A stretch of DNA of 64,000 nt from Duganella sp. BuS-21 (GCA_041874725.1 CP097466.1:2666001-2730000), one strand, 5' to 3'. Shown: positions 45,896 to 54,833, counted from the first letter of the stretch. The notes: a model not told the origin generated them from the sequence alone. Translations and numbers: made by a program.

Positions 45896-47002
45896 CTAGT
45901 TGGTGGTTAGGTCGATGGCTTCACCTTCAACGAAGACGGCCACCGGTTGTAATTCTGCGTTGAGCACCACAATGTCCGCCCAGGCGCCCGGCGCCAGGCG
46001 ACCGCGCTCGGTCTCGCCCAGGTAGTCGGCGGGATAGAGCGATAAACGGTTCGAGGCGTCGGCCAGCTCCAGCCCGAGGCCGACGAAGTTGCGCAGCGCC
46101 TGGTCCATGGTCAGCACACTGCCGGCCAGCGAGCCGGTGGCGAGACGCACGCAGCCCAGGCATTTGTAGACGCGCTGGCTGCCGAGGCCATACTCGCCGT
46201 CCGGCATGCCGGTGGCCGAGGTAGCGTCGGTGACGCCGTACAGGCGCGGAATCGCGCGCAGGGCGGCGCGGATCGCGCCCGGCTGCACGTGCTGCAGGTC
46301 GGGAATGATTTCCGCGTATTCCGCATGCGCCAGCGCTGCGCCGACGATGCCGGGCTTGTAGTGATTGAGGCCCGTCATGCCGTTGAACAGATGCGTGAAA
46401 CCGGCCGCGCCGGCTTCCAGCGCGGCCACGCCGTCTTCATAGCTGCCGTTGCTGTGGCCGACCTGCACGCGGATGCCCAGCGCATTCAGCTCCGGGATCA
46501 GCGCCAGGTGGCCGTTGACTTCCGTCGCCAGCGTCATGACGCGGATCGGCGCCAGTTCGTGATAGCTGTTGACCAGGTCCATGCTGCCCACCGCGATTGC
46601 GTCCGCCGGCTGCGCGCCCAGGCGGTGGATGCTGAGGAACGGACCTTCCAGGTGCACGCCCAGCATGCGCGCGGCGCCGGCCGGACGCTGCGCGACGCCG
46701 GGCGCCAGGCCGCGCAAGGCGCGCCGGATGGAGTTGTCGGTGGCGGTCATGGTGGTGCCCAGCATGGCGGTGGTGCCGTGCCTGGCGTGCGCGCGCGCCA
46801 CCGTGACGCCGGCGTCGCCGCCCTGCATGATGTCGACGCCGGCCGCGCCGTGCACGTGCAGGTCGACAAAGCCGGGCAGGATGGTCAGGGTGTGGTCCGC
46901 GCCCTGGTCTTCGCTGATGTCGAGGATACGTCCGCTTTGTTGGTCGAAGGTGATGCGGCCGTTGATCCAGCCGGCCGGGGTGAGTATGCGTCCAGTCAGC
47001 AT
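45896..47002 (-). CDS. agaA: N-acetylgalactosamine/N-acetylglucosamine-6-phosphate deacetylase
   Basis: This amidohydrolase removes acetate from the 6-phosphorylated amino sugar. The 368-residue product has HVHGAAGVDIM (metal histidines), HLEGPFLS (metal glutamate), VQVGHSNGSYED, HLFNGMTGLNHYKPG and DATSATGMPDGEY. By sequence alone NagA and AgaA are hard to separate; the setting with agaS, kbaZ and agaK indicates GalNAc-6-phosphate. The ATG at 47002 has GGA ten bases upstream and lies four bases after agaR. Confidence 0.9.
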   Translation of the reverse strand: MLTGRILTPAGWINGRITFDQQSGRILDISEDQGADHTLTILPGFVDLHVHGAAGVDIMQGGDAGVTVARAHARHGTTAMLGTTMTATDNSIRRALRGLAPGVAQRPAGAARMLGVHLEGPFLSIHRLGAQPADAIAVGSMDLVNSYHELAPIRVMTLATEVNGHLALIPELNALGIRVQVGHSNGSYEDGVAALEAGAAGFTHLFNGMTGLNHYKPGIVGAALAHAEYAEIIPDLQHVQPGAIRAALRAIPRLYGVTDATSATGMPDGEYGLGSQRVYKCLGCVRLATGSLAGSVLTMDQALRNFVGLGLELADASNRLSLYPADYLGETERGRLAPGAWADIVVLNAELQPVAVFVEGEAIDLTTN

Positions 47003-47006
47003 GGGG

Positions 47007-47774
47007 TCATTCCGCAATCAAAAGCTCGATGCCGGCTTCCAGCAGGCCGTCGCGGTATTCCGGGCTGATGCCGGCGTCGGTGACCACGGTGTGTACGCGG
47101 TCCAGCTGGACGATGCGGTGCAGGCTCACGCGGCCGAACTTGGAAGCGTCGGTCAGCACGATGATCTTTTTGGCCCGCTCCACCATCTTATGATTCAGGC
47201 TGGCTTCCGCCTCGTGATGGGTGGTGACGCCGAACTGCAAATCGAAACCATCGACGCCGAGGAACAGCTTGTCGAAGCTGTAGGCCTGCAGGCAGGCTTC
47301 GGCCTGCGTGCCCTGAATCGACAGCGACTGCTTGCGCAGCAGGCCGCCGGTCATGATCAGGTCCACGCCCGGCGCGTCGGCCAGCTCCCAGGCGATATTC
47401 AGGCCGTTGGTCATGACGGTGATGTTCTGCGCTTCGCGCAGGTGGCGCGCCAGCGAGATGGTGGTGGTGCCGGAATCGATGATGATGTTATCGCCCGGCT
47501 GCACCATGCGCGCGGCATAGGCGCCGATGCGCGCCTTTTGCTCGTGGTTGATGGCGTCCTTTTGCGGCACCGTGTGTTCGGTCGGCGGCGTGCGCGCCAG
47601 CGTGGCGCCGCCGTGGCTGCGCGTGGCCAGGCCCTGGGATTCCAGCGCACTGAGGTCGCTGCGGATGGTCACCGCTGAAACGCCCAGCTGGTCCACCAGT
47701 TCGTTGACCTGAACCGAGCCCTGTTGGGTGAGCGCCTGCAAAATGGTGGCGCGGCGTTGACTGGTATGTCGCAT
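47007..47774 (-). CDS. agaR: DeoR-family repressor of the GalNAc locus
   Basis: A 255-residue DeoR/GlpR-type regulator. The N-terminal winged helix (RRATILQALTQQGSVQVNEL, then VSAVTIRSDLSALESQGLATRSHGGA) binds DNA; the C-terminal DeoRC domain (IIDSGTTTISLARHL, then DKLFLGVDGFDLQFGVTTHHEAEASLN) senses a sugar phosphate. Its place within the aga operon and the seven CTTTC boxes between the two arms of the locus identify it as AgaR. The likely inducer is GalNAc-6-P or GalN-6-P, by analogy. Confidence 0.9.
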   Translation of the reverse strand: MRHTSQRRATILQALTQQGSVQVNELVDQLGVSAVTIRSDLSALESQGLATRSHGGATLARTPPTEHTVPQKDAINHEQKARIGAYAARMVQPGDNIIIDSGTTTISLARHLREAQNITVMTNGLNIAWELADAPGVDLIMTGGLLRKQSLSIQGTQAEACLQAYSFDKLFLGVDGFDLQFGVTTHHEAEASLNHKMVERAKKIIVLTDASKFGRVSLHRIVQLDRVHTVVTDAGISPEYRDGLLEAGIELLIAE

Positions 47775-47806
47775 GGCTGTGCTGATAATCTGTCAAAAAT
47801 GGCAGC

Positions 47807-49150
47807 TTAACAGATCGCGGCGGCGCTGCCAGCCGGTTCCGTGCCAACTTCGGCGGCGTTATGGTTGCAGGCGCGCGCGTATTGCGCCAGCAGGCGGCCG
47901 ATCTTGTGTTCGAGCAGGGCGTTGGCCTTGGCGGTCAGCTGGCCCTGCAGCACTTCCAGGTACTGTTCCGGCAGGTGTTGGCTCAGCAGCGACAGCGGAA
48001 TCTCCAATGCATCCAGGTTGGCGACCAGCTTGTCCACTGCAGCGACCACCGGCGCTTCGCCCCAGTAGTAGCGGCAGCGGTCGCTCAGGCCATAGCGGCG
48101 CAGCAGGCGCTGTTCGGCGCTGGTGCCGGGATAGTGTTTGGCCCAGTGCCTCGGCTGCGCCAGCATGGTTTCGTCGAGCACCTGCATCAGGCGCGAGGCC
48201 TGGCCGGCGGCGACCAGTTCCTGCTCGATCTGGCACAGCGCCACAAAGCCTTCGCGCAGGGCGAAGGTGGCGGCCGGGCCGACCTTGAGGATGGCGAAGT
48301 GGTCGCGCACCATCTGGTGCAGCGCGGTTTCGCGCTGGTAGTCGGTGGAGTGGGCCTCAAACACGATGCCGGGCTGGCCGGCCACGAATTCGGACAGCGT
48401 GGCCGCCTGCGCCGCGTCGTAGTGCTGGATGTGGGTGTGATCGAAGTCCACGCCCGGCTGCACCACCATGGCGATCACGCGGCGCCAGGCGCCGTGCAGC
48501 TTGTGCTCCATGAAGGCCTTGCGGTGCACGTCCAGTGTGCGGTGCGCGGCATCCGGCGAGGTGGGGGCGCCGGCTTGCGCCAGATTGGCCTCACCGCCCG
48601 GAATCGGCACTTCGGTGCCGATTACGTACACCGGCGGCGGCAGGCCGGCCTGCTGCGCCGCTGCTTCGGCGACGAGGCACAGGCGCGCCGAACGCGCGGC
48701 GATGGTTTCGTCGCTCAGGATTTGCGGATCGTCGGCGCAGCGCATGCTGCAATCGAGATGGATCTTGTGGAAGCCGGCCGCCGCGTAGGCGGCGATCAGG
48801 GTTTCCGCGTGCGCCATGGCGGTGGCCGCGTCCAGTCCCTGCCAGGTGTTGGGACCGAGGTGGTCGCCGCCCAGTACCAGCCGCTCCAGCGGAAAGCCCT
48901 GTTCGCGCGCCAGCGCCTGCACGCTGTCGACGAACTGCGGCGGCGTCATGCCGGTGTAGCCGCCGAACTGGTCGACCTGGTTCGATGTGGCCTCGACCAG
49001 CAGCACCGTGTCGTAGGTGGTGGCGACGCGCATGGCGGCGCGCAGCACGCTCGGGTGGCTGCAGCACACGCTATACAAGCCGGTGGCCTCGCCACGGCGG
49101 TGCGCGGCGATGATTTGCTGGACGGGGGACAGGGAATCGGTGGTCTTCAT
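47807..49150 (-). CDS. kbaZ: Tagatose-bisphosphate aldolase non-catalytic subunit / AgaZ-type protein
   Basis: A 447-residue protein of the GatZ/KbaZ/AgaZ family, recognisable from SVCCSHPSVLRAAM, LVEATSNQVDQFGGYTGMTPPQF, GGDHLGPNTWQ and HLDCSMRCADDP. In enteric bacteria the family stabilises the class II tagatose-1,6-bisphosphate aldolase; a tagatose-6-phosphate kinase role has also been considered for AgaZ. The catalytic aldolase subunit and a classical tagatose-6-P kinase are missing here. The ATG overlaps the agaK stop by four bases. Confidence 0.9.
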   Translation of the reverse strand: MKTTDSLSPVQQIIAAHRRGEATGLYSVCCSHPSVLRAAMRVATTYDTVLLVEATSNQVDQFGGYTGMTPPQFVDSVQALAREQGFPLERLVLGGDHLGPNTWQGLDAATAMAHAETLIAAYAAAGFHKIHLDCSMRCADDPQILSDETIAARSARLCLVAEAAAQQAGLPPPVYVIGTEVPIPGGEANLAQAGAPTSPDAAHRTLDVHRKAFMEHKLHGAWRRVIAMVVQPGVDFDHTHIQHYDAAQAATLSEFVAGQPGIVFEAHSTDYQRETALHQMVRDHFAILKVGPAATFALREGFVALCQIEQELVAAGQASRLMQVLDETMLAQPRHWAKHYPGTSAEQRLLRRYGLSDRCRYYWGEAPVVAAVDKLVANLDALEIPLSLLSQHLPEQYLEVLQGQLTAKANALLEHKIGRLLAQYARACNHNAAEVGTEPAGSAAAIC

Positions 49151-50097
49151 GGTCGGTCGCTTAGTTGTTGACGGGCGAGGAGGGCTGCGCCGCGCGCGCC
49201 GCCGGCATCGCCGAAGGTTGGCGGCAGCACGGGCGGCGTGCGCACGCCGGAGAACAGGTGGCGGCTCATCGCCGCCGGCAGTTTTTCATACAGGTGCGCC
49301 AGCTGCGACAGGCCGCCGCCCAGCACGATGGCGTGCGGGTCGAGCGTGATCACCAGGGTGGCCAGCGCGTGCGCCAGCAGGTCGAGGTGCACGTCCAGCG
49401 TGCGCTGCGCGATGGCGTTGCCGCCTTGTGCGCGTGCGACGATGGCCAGCGGCGTTTCGTCGCCGGCGCCGAAGTGGCGGTACATCTGCTGCATGCCGGG
49501 GCCGGAGACGTAGCGCTCCAGGCAGCCGTGCCGGCCGCACGGACAGTCGATCAGCGGCAGGCCGTGCGACGCCAGCAGCGAAGCGGCCAGCGGCCAGTGG
49601 CCCCATTCGCCGGCCACGCCGTTGGAGCCGCGCATCAGGCGGCCGTTGACGCAGTAGCCGCCGCCGGCGCCGGTGCCGATGATGGCGCCGAACATGGTGG
49701 CCATGCCGTCGGCCGCGCCGCCCTGCGCTTCGGACAGCGCGAAGCACTGGCAGTCGTTGCCGACGGCGAGCGGGCGTTGCAGGGCTTCTTCCAGCGATTG
49801 CACCACCAGGCGGCCGTTCAGCGCCGGCACGTTGGAGCTGACCTGGCGGCCGGTGACGCTGTCGATCACGCCCGGCAGCCCGATGCCGACCGGCGCGCGC
49901 AGGCCCAGTGCATCGTCGGCGCGCAGGATCAGGCCCTGCATGGCGGCGATGAAGCCGGCGAAGTCGGTGCCCGGCGTGGCGATGCGTTCGCGGTGGACTT
50001 CGCGCAGTTGCGCGCCATCTTCGGCGTAGGCCACCAGCTCGATCTTGGTGCCGCCGATGTCGATGCCGTGGTAGCCGCGCTGCTTAGAATTCGTCAT
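49147..50097 (-). CDS. agaK: ROK-family kinase, probable GalNAc kinase
   Basis: A 316-residue sugar kinase. The ATP-phosphate loop is GIDIGGTKIELVAY; the ROK zinc motif is CPCGRHGCLERYVSGPG; and GTGAGGGYCVNGRLMRGSNGVAGEWGHW carries the catalytic region. Its position between agaS and kbaZ and the presence of a permease that does not phosphorylate its cargo indicate that it makes GalNAc-6-phosphate, as AgaK does in Shewanella. It overlaps agaS by 14 bases and kbaZ by four. Confidence 0.88.
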   Translation of the reverse strand: MTNSKQRGYHGIDIGGTKIELVAYAEDGAQLREVHRERIATPGTDFAGFIAAMQGLILRADDALGLRAPVGIGLPGVIDSVTGRQVSSNVPALNGRLVVQSLEEALQRPLAVGNDCQCFALSEAQGGAADGMATMFGAIIGTGAGGGYCVNGRLMRGSNGVAGEWGHWPLAASLLASHGLPLIDCPCGRHGCLERYVSGPGMQQMYRHFGAGDETPLAIVARAQGGNAIAQRTLDVHLDLLAHALATLVITLDPHAIVLGGGLSQLAHLYEKLPAAMSRHLFSGVRTPPVLPPTFGDAGGARGAALLARQQLSDRP

Positions 50098-51220
50098 GGC
50101 GATAGATGGTGACGCCTTGAACCACGCGGTTCACGATGCCGCCCGTGAAAGGGTTGTCGGGACGCAGCTGCAGTTGCGCCGACTGGTGCAGCGCGTACTG
50201 CTGCGCCATCAGCAGCCACAGAGGCGCCAGCCAGGCGTCCGGCCACGATGGCGTGTCGATGCCGAAGTCGCCGCCGGCGCCGATGGTCAGTACGCGCGCG
50301 GCCACCTGGTCGCGGCGCAGTTCTTCCAGCAGATCGTGTTCGTAGCGGCGCGACAGCGGGTCGGCGCTGCGGAACAGCAGCACCAGCGTGTCGTGCGTGA
50401 CGGCCGCTTTCGGGCCGTGGCGGAAACCGAGTGCGCTGTTCGCCATCGTCATCACGCTGCCGGCGGTCAGTTCCATGATCTTCAGCGCGGCTTCCTTGGC
50501 CAGCCCTTCCAGCGGGCCGCTGCCCAGGTAGATCACGCGCGAGACGCGCAGCGTCGCCAGTTCGGCCACCGGCGCGGCCCATTGCGCCGATGCCTGTTCG
50601 CCGATGTCGGCCAGGGTGTTCAAGCGCCCCGGTTCGAAGTCCGGGTCCAGCACGGCCAGCGCCGCCAGCAGCATGCAGGTGAAGCTGCTGGTCATGGCGA
50701 AGCCGCGGTCGCAACTGGCGGCCGGCATCAGCAGGTTGAGCGTCGCTTCGTCGTCCACGCTTTGCGTGGCGAGCGCGCCGTCCGGATTGCAGGTGATGTT
50801 GAGGAAGCGCGCATGCGGCACCAGGTCGCGCACCAGCTGCACGGCGGCCGTGCTTTCAGGGCTGTTGCCGCTGCGGGCGAACGACACCAGCAAGGTCGGA
50901 CCGCCGTTTTCCAGATACAGGGCAGGGTGGGTCAACAGGCTGGTGGTCGAAATGGCGCGCACCTGGCAGGGCCACGCGGCGTTGATTTCGTCCGCGATGA
51001 TTTCGCCGACATAGGCCGAGCTGCCGGCGCCGGTGAGAATCACGCGCAAGTGCGGGTCGCGCAGTTTGTCGCCGAGGAAGTCGGCGATGCGGCTTTGCTC
51101 GGCACTCAGCTGCGCCGCCAGCGCGCGCCACAGGGCGGGTTGGTGGGCGATTTCTTCTGCGGTATCGAGGCCGCCGATATCGCGCCAGTCGGTGGTCTTA
51201 CGCTGGAATAAGGTAGTCAT
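50084..51220 (-). CDS. agaS: GalN-6-phosphate deaminase/isomerase AgaS (SIS domains)
   Basis: AgaS converts galactosamine-6-phosphate to tagatose-6-phosphate plus ammonia. The 378-residue protein has two SIS domains: VILTGAGSSAYVGEIIADEI with SFARSGNSPESTAAV, and YLGSGPLEGLAKEAALKIMELTAG with GFRHGPKAAV. The start LFQRKTTDWRDIGGLDTAEEI is typical of AgaS. An open frame extends upstream but the ATG at 51220 fits the family. A CTTTCG box lies right before this ATG, so the repressor may also cover the translation start. First gene of the catabolic arm. Confidence 0.9.
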   Translation of the reverse strand: MTTLFQRKTTDWRDIGGLDTAEEIAHQPALWRALAAQLSAEQSRIADFLGDKLRDPHLRVILTGAGSSAYVGEIIADEINAAWPCQVRAISTTSLLTHPALYLENGGPTLLVSFARSGNSPESTAAVQLVRDLVPHARFLNITCNPDGALATQSVDDEATLNLLMPAASCDRGFAMTSSFTCMLLAALAVLDPDFEPGRLNTLADIGEQASAQWAAPVAELATLRVSRVIYLGSGPLEGLAKEAALKIMELTAGSVMTMANSALGFRHGPKAAVTHDTLVLLFRSADPLSRRYEHDLLEELRRDQVAARVLTIGAGGDFGIDTPSWPDAWLAPLWLLMAQQYALHQSAQLQLRPDNPFTGGIVNRVVQGVTIYRHDEF

Positions 51221-51251
51221 CGAAAGATCTTTTATGTTGAATGTCAGGCAA

Positions 51252-51280
51252 AGAGTAAAGTTTAATTTTCGAAAAGTCAA
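51252..51280 (-). promoter_or_regulatory. Sigma70-type promoter of the agaS arm
   Basis: On the minus strand: TTGACT (51280-51275), 17 bases, TACTCT (51257-51252). An AgaR-type box lies five bases before the -35 and another about 25 bases after the -10. Confidence 0.65.
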
Positions 51281-51424
51281 ATACGAAAGTAAAAAGAAAG
51301 ATTGTCCGGCAGCGACATCGGGACTGATGTGTCACTTTTGCCACGTAAACGAAAGTTTGTTGTTCGGTCAACCACTGATTCGAAAGGTTTTACGGATTTT
51401 TTTGAATTATCTTCTTTCTTTTTA

Positions 51425-51453
51425 TTGACCTTACTTACTTTTATTTCTAGAGT
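51425..51453 (+). promoter_or_regulatory. Sigma70-type promoter of the GH31 arm
   Basis: TTGACC (51425-51430), 17 bases, TAGAGT (51448-51453). An AgaR-type box ends seven bases before the -35 and another begins 21 bases after the -10, mirroring the agaS promoter. Confidence 0.65.
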
Positions 51454-51493
51454 AAATGCATCGCAACGAAGTTTCTTTCGAAATCAAGGTCAT

Positions 51494-54400
51494 ATGAAAC
51501 AAGTTCTAACGATCACAGCCTTGCTCGCCAGCACGCCTTTGCTGGCCGCCCCGATCGGCAACCTGCGCTCCATTACCCCGGCTGCGGACCAGCAGTGGCA
51601 GCTGGTGACCGACACCGGCGCCCAGATACAGCTTAGTCTTCCGCGCGCCGATGTGTTGCATATCTGGGCCGGTCCCAAGTCCGGCCTGACCGGCGCCGGC
51701 GACAAGGCCGCGCCAATTGTGGTGGCGACGCCGGCGGCCACGGTGGAGCACAGCATCAGCGAGCAGGCCGACCATATCCTGATTCGCACGCCGGCCCTTA
51801 TCCTGCGCATCGACCGCAAGCCGCTGCGTTTCAGCCTGTTCCGCGCCGGCGACGCGCAGCCGCTGTGGCGCGAGGTGCAGCCGCTGGAGCTGGGCGACAA
51901 GCAAAGCGTGCAGACCCTGTCGAGCGACAAGGGCGAGCGCTTCTTCGGCGGCGGGCAGCAGAACGGCCGCTATGAATTCAAGGGCAAGCAGCTGCAGGTA
52001 TCGTACTCCGGTGGCTGGGAAGAGGGCGACCGTCCGAGTCCTGCACCGTTCCTCATGAGCTCACGCGGCTGGGGCATGTTGCGTAATACCTGGTCCGATG
52101 GTAGTTATGACCTGCGCCAGAACGATCAGATCTCGCTGGAACATGACGAGGCGCGCTTCGATGCCTACTACTTCGTCGGCAAGGACGTGCGCGATGTATT
52201 GGCGCGCTACACCGAGTGGACCGGCCGCGCGCGCATGCTGCCGCGCTGGGCGCTGGAGTACGGCGATGCCGATTGCTACAACGATGGCGACAACGTCAAG
52301 AAGCCTGGCACTGTGCCGAAAGGCTGGAGCGACGGCCCGACCGGCAAGACGCCGGACGTGGTGGAGTCGGTGGCGCGCAAGTATCGCGAGCACGATATGC
52401 CGGGTGGCTGGATTTTGCCGAACGACGGCTACGGCTGCAGCTACACGGCGCTGCCTGAAACGGTGCAGGGCCTGGCGAAGTATGGCTTCCGCACCGGCCT
52501 GTGGACCGAGAACGGCGTTGAGAAAATGGCGTGGGAAGTGGGCACCGCCGGCACCCGCGCGCAGAAGCTGGATGTGGCGTGGACCGGCAAGGGCTATCAG
52601 TTCTCGCTGGATGCGAACAAGTCGGCGTATGACGGCATTTTGAATCATTCCGAAGGCCGTCCGTTCATCTGGACCGTGATGGGCTGGGCGGGTACGCAGC
52701 GCTACGCCGTCACCTGGACCGGCGATCAGAGCGCCAGCTGGGACTATATCCGTTGGCACGTGCCGACCTTGATTGGTTCCGGCTTGTCCGGCCAGGCGTA
52801 TGCCACCGGCGATGTGGATGCGATCTTCGGCGGAAGTCCGGAGACCTATACGCGCGATTTGCAGTGGAAGAGTTTTACGCCGGTGCTGATGGGGATGTCC
52901 GGCTGGGCGGCGGCGGAGCGCAAGCACCCATGGTGGTTTGCCGAGCCGTATGTGAGCATCAATCGCCGCTATCTGAAGTTGAAGATGCGCCTGACGCCAT
53001 ATATGTACACGCTGATGCGCGAGGCCGAACAAAGCGGTGCGCCGCTGGTGCGTGGGCTGATGTGGGATAACGCCGATGATCCGGCGGCTTATACCGAGGC
53101 TTACAAGTATCAATATCTGCTGGGACGCGATCTGCTGGTGGCGCCGGTGTATCGCAGCCAGGCGGTGAGCCAGGGCTGGCGGCGCGACATCCATCTGCCG
53201 CAGGGGCAATGGTTTGATTACTGGGATGGCCGGCAGGCCACGGCGGGCAAGGGCGGACGCGATATCGATCTGGCGGTGACGTTGGACAAGCTGCCGGTGT
53301 TTGTGCGCGCCGGTGCGATTCTGCCGATGTATCCGGAGATGCTGTACGACGGCGAGAAGCCGAAGGATGTGCTGACGCTGGACTTGTATCCGCAAGGTGC
53401 TTCCGAGTTCACGCTGTATGAGGACGACGGCAATACGCGGCGCTATCAGGAAGGTGCGTTCAGCCAGCAGGTGATTCGCATGAACGCGGCGGCTGGCGGC
53501 GTGCAGGTGGATGTTGAGCCGGTAGTGGGTAGCTACGACGGCCAGCCGCCGCGCCGCGCCTATGCACTGCGCATGTTGACGCGTCAGCGCCCGGCCGCCG
53601 TGAGCGTCGGCACCGCCGCCAATGCGGCCGTGCTGCCACCGCTGGCCGACCGCGCCGCGTTCGATGCGGCTGCCGAGGGCTGGTATTTCGACGCCGCCGA
53701 GCGTCTGGGCACGCTGCACGTCAAGACGGCGAGCCGGGACATTCGCCAGCCGCTGCGCTTCAGCGTGCAGGCAGCTCCCGCCGCCGCGCCGACCGCCATC
53801 GCCGTCGCCGACGACGCATTCCCGGCCGCGCCAGCGTTGGGCCGCGCCATTCCTGTCGACGCCATGATGGTGATGAACCGCCCATCCGAAGAAAGCGGCT
53901 ACCCGATTGAAAACGCCTTCGATAACAATCCCGCCACCTGGTTCCGCACCACGCGCAGCCCGGCAGTGCAGGGCGGGCCGCACGAATGGGTGATCGGCTT
54001 CACCGAGCGCCGCCTGATCGACGGCATCGAACTCGCGCCGCGCAACGACCAGCACTGGAAGAACGGCCAGATCCGCGACTACGAAATCTACATGGGCGAC
54101 AACAACGGCGACTGGGGCAAACCGATCAAGCGCGGCCAGCTGAAACTGGAGCAGGGCGTGCAGTCGATCAGCTTCCCGCCCGCCGTCGGCCGCCTGCTGC
54201 GCTTCCGCGTGTTGAGCACCCAGAATCCCGAAGGCGAGGCGGCGGCGACGACCGACCCGATGGTCACCGCAGCCGGCGCACCCGCAGCGCGCGCCTTCAA
54301 CGCCTCAGCCGCCAGCGAAGTGGCGCCGATCACGCTGTCCGCATTCCGCGTGATGGCCTACCAGCCGAAGGAAGGCCCGGAACAACAGCAATTCCTGTCC

Positions 54401-54808
54401 GACCTTGCCCTGCCGAAGAGCGTGGGCCGCGACAAGCCCGCACGCGGCAAGGAGATGCGCATGAACGGCCTGTGGTTCCGCAAGGGTCTCGGCGTAGGAC
54501 CGAACAGCCGCATCGACCTGCAACTGGCGGGCAACTGGAACCTGCTGCGCGCCGATCTGGGCGTGGACGACAGCTGCCGCACTGCCGGCGGCCTGCAGTT
54601 CCAGGTCTGGAGCGGCGAGCGCCTGCTGTACGACAGCGGCCTGATTACCGCACCGGCCGTGGTCAAGCCCGAGATCGACGTGCGCGGACTAAGCCAGATC
54701 AGCCTGCGCACCCTCGGCGCACGCGGTGCCAGGCCGGATCAGGTATGCGGCAACTGGGCCAATGCAGTCCTGCTGGGCACGGAGGGCAGTACCGTCAGCC
54801 CACGCTAA
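51494..54808 (+). CDS. Secreted GH31 glycosidase, probable alpha-N-acetylgalactosaminidase, with CBM32-like and NPCBM modules
   Basis: A 1104-residue exported enzyme. Parts: signal peptide (1-19), beta-sandwich to about 220 (RFFGGGQQNGRYEF), GH31 barrel about 225-600, C-terminal beta domains (about 605-700), an F5/8C (CBM32-like) module at about 790-905 (IENAFDNNPATWF), and an NPCBM/NEW2 module at about 935-1095. The segments GWAGTQRY and WTGDQSASWDYIRWH, with Asp411 as the likely acid/base, and GDVDAIFGGSPETYTRDLQW match the GH31 subgroup known for alpha-GalNAc-ase activity rather than alpha-glucosidases. Nucleophile candidates are Asp360 or Asp373. The start is fixed by the signal peptide and AAGG; an upstream in-frame extension covers the operators and was rejected. 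Confidence 0.85.
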   Translation: MKQVLTITALLASTPLLAAPIGNLRSITPAADQQWQLVTDTGAQIQLSLPRADVLHIWAGPKSGLTGAGDKAAPIVVATPAATVEHSISEQADHILIRTPALILRIDRKPLRFSLFRAGDAQPLWREVQPLELGDKQSVQTLSSDKGERFFGGGQQNGRYEFKGKQLQVSYSGGWEEGDRPSPAPFLMSSRGWGMLRNTWSDGSYDLRQNDQISLEHDEARFDAYYFVGKDVRDVLARYTEWTGRARMLPRWALEYGDADCYNDGDNVKKPGTVPKGWSDGPTGKTPDVVESVARKYREHDMPGGWILPNDGYGCSYTALPETVQGLAKYGFRTGLWTENGVEKMAWEVGTAGTRAQKLDVAWTGKGYQFSLDANKSAYDGILNHSEGRPFIWTVMGWAGTQRYAVTWTGDQSASWDYIRWHVPTLIGSGLSGQAYATGDVDAIFGGSPETYTRDLQWKSFTPVLMGMSGWAAAERKHPWWFAEPYVSINRRYLKLKMRLTPYMYTLMREAEQSGAPLVRGLMWDNADDPAAYTEAYKYQYLLGRDLLVAPVYRSQAVSQGWRRDIHLPQGQWFDYWDGRQATAGKGGRDIDLAVTLDKLPVFVRAGAILPMYPEMLYDGEKPKDVLTLDLYPQGASEFTLYEDDGNTRRYQEGAFSQQVIRMNAAAGGVQVDVEPVVGSYDGQPPRRAYALRMLTRQRPAAVSVGTAANAAVLPPLADRAAFDAAAEGWYFDAAERLGTLHVKTASRDIRQPLRFSVQAAPAAAPTAIAVADDAFPAAPALGRAIPVDAMMVMNRPSEESGYPIENAFDNNPATWFRTTRSPAVQGGPHEWVIGFTERRLIDGIELAPRNDQHWKNGQIRDYEIYMGDNNGDWGKPIKRGQLKLEQGVQSISFPPAVGRLLRFRVLSTQNPEGEAAATTDPMVTAAGAPAARAFNASAASEVAPITLSAFRVMAYQPKEGPEQQQFLSDLALPKSVGRDKPARGKEMRMNGLWFRKGLGVGPNSRIDLQLAGNWNLLRADLGVDDSCRTAGGLQFQVWSGERLLYDSGLITAPAVVKPEIDVRGLSQISLRTLGARGARPDQVCGNWANAVLLGTEGSTVSPR

Positions 54809-54827
54809 GCCAGACAAAGTTTTCACA

Positions 54828-54833
54828 CGAAAG
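54828..54833. promoter_or_regulatory. Single CTTTCG box before the TonB receptor gene
   Basis: CGAAAG lies in the 97-base gap between the GH31 and receptor genes, just ahead of a GC-rich hairpin (CCCTC-CC / GG-GAGGG, near 54837-54858). It could be a further AgaR contact, but a lone five-base core may be chance. Confidence 0.3.

Larger units (their letters stand above)
51221..51480. promoter_or_regulatory. Cluster of seven CTTTC (AgaR-type) operator boxes
   Basis: CTTTC, the core reported for AgaR repressors of Proteobacteria, occurs on the minus strand at 51222-51226, 51285-51289, 51296-51300, 51351-51355 and 51382-51386, and on the plus strand at 51414-51418 and 51475-51479. Most are in the longer form CTTTCG/CGAAAG. 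About 0.5 copies would be expected by chance in this length at even base composition. The region is AT-rich against the GC-rich genes around it and has no gene of its own. For each promoter, one box lies just upstream of the -35 and one lies just downstream of the predicted start. Confidence 0.8.

Noticed and set aside
45896..51220. Reading the cluster as an N-acetylglucosamine (nag) operon
   Set aside because: AgaS and KbaZ/AgaZ, CTTTC boxes and two alpha-GalNAc-ase families fit GalNAc; there is no nagB or beta-hexosaminidase.
51302..51493. An N-terminal extension of 64 residues for the GH31 enzyme
   Set aside because: It would cover the promoter and operator boxes; a clear signal peptide and ribosome site start at 51494.
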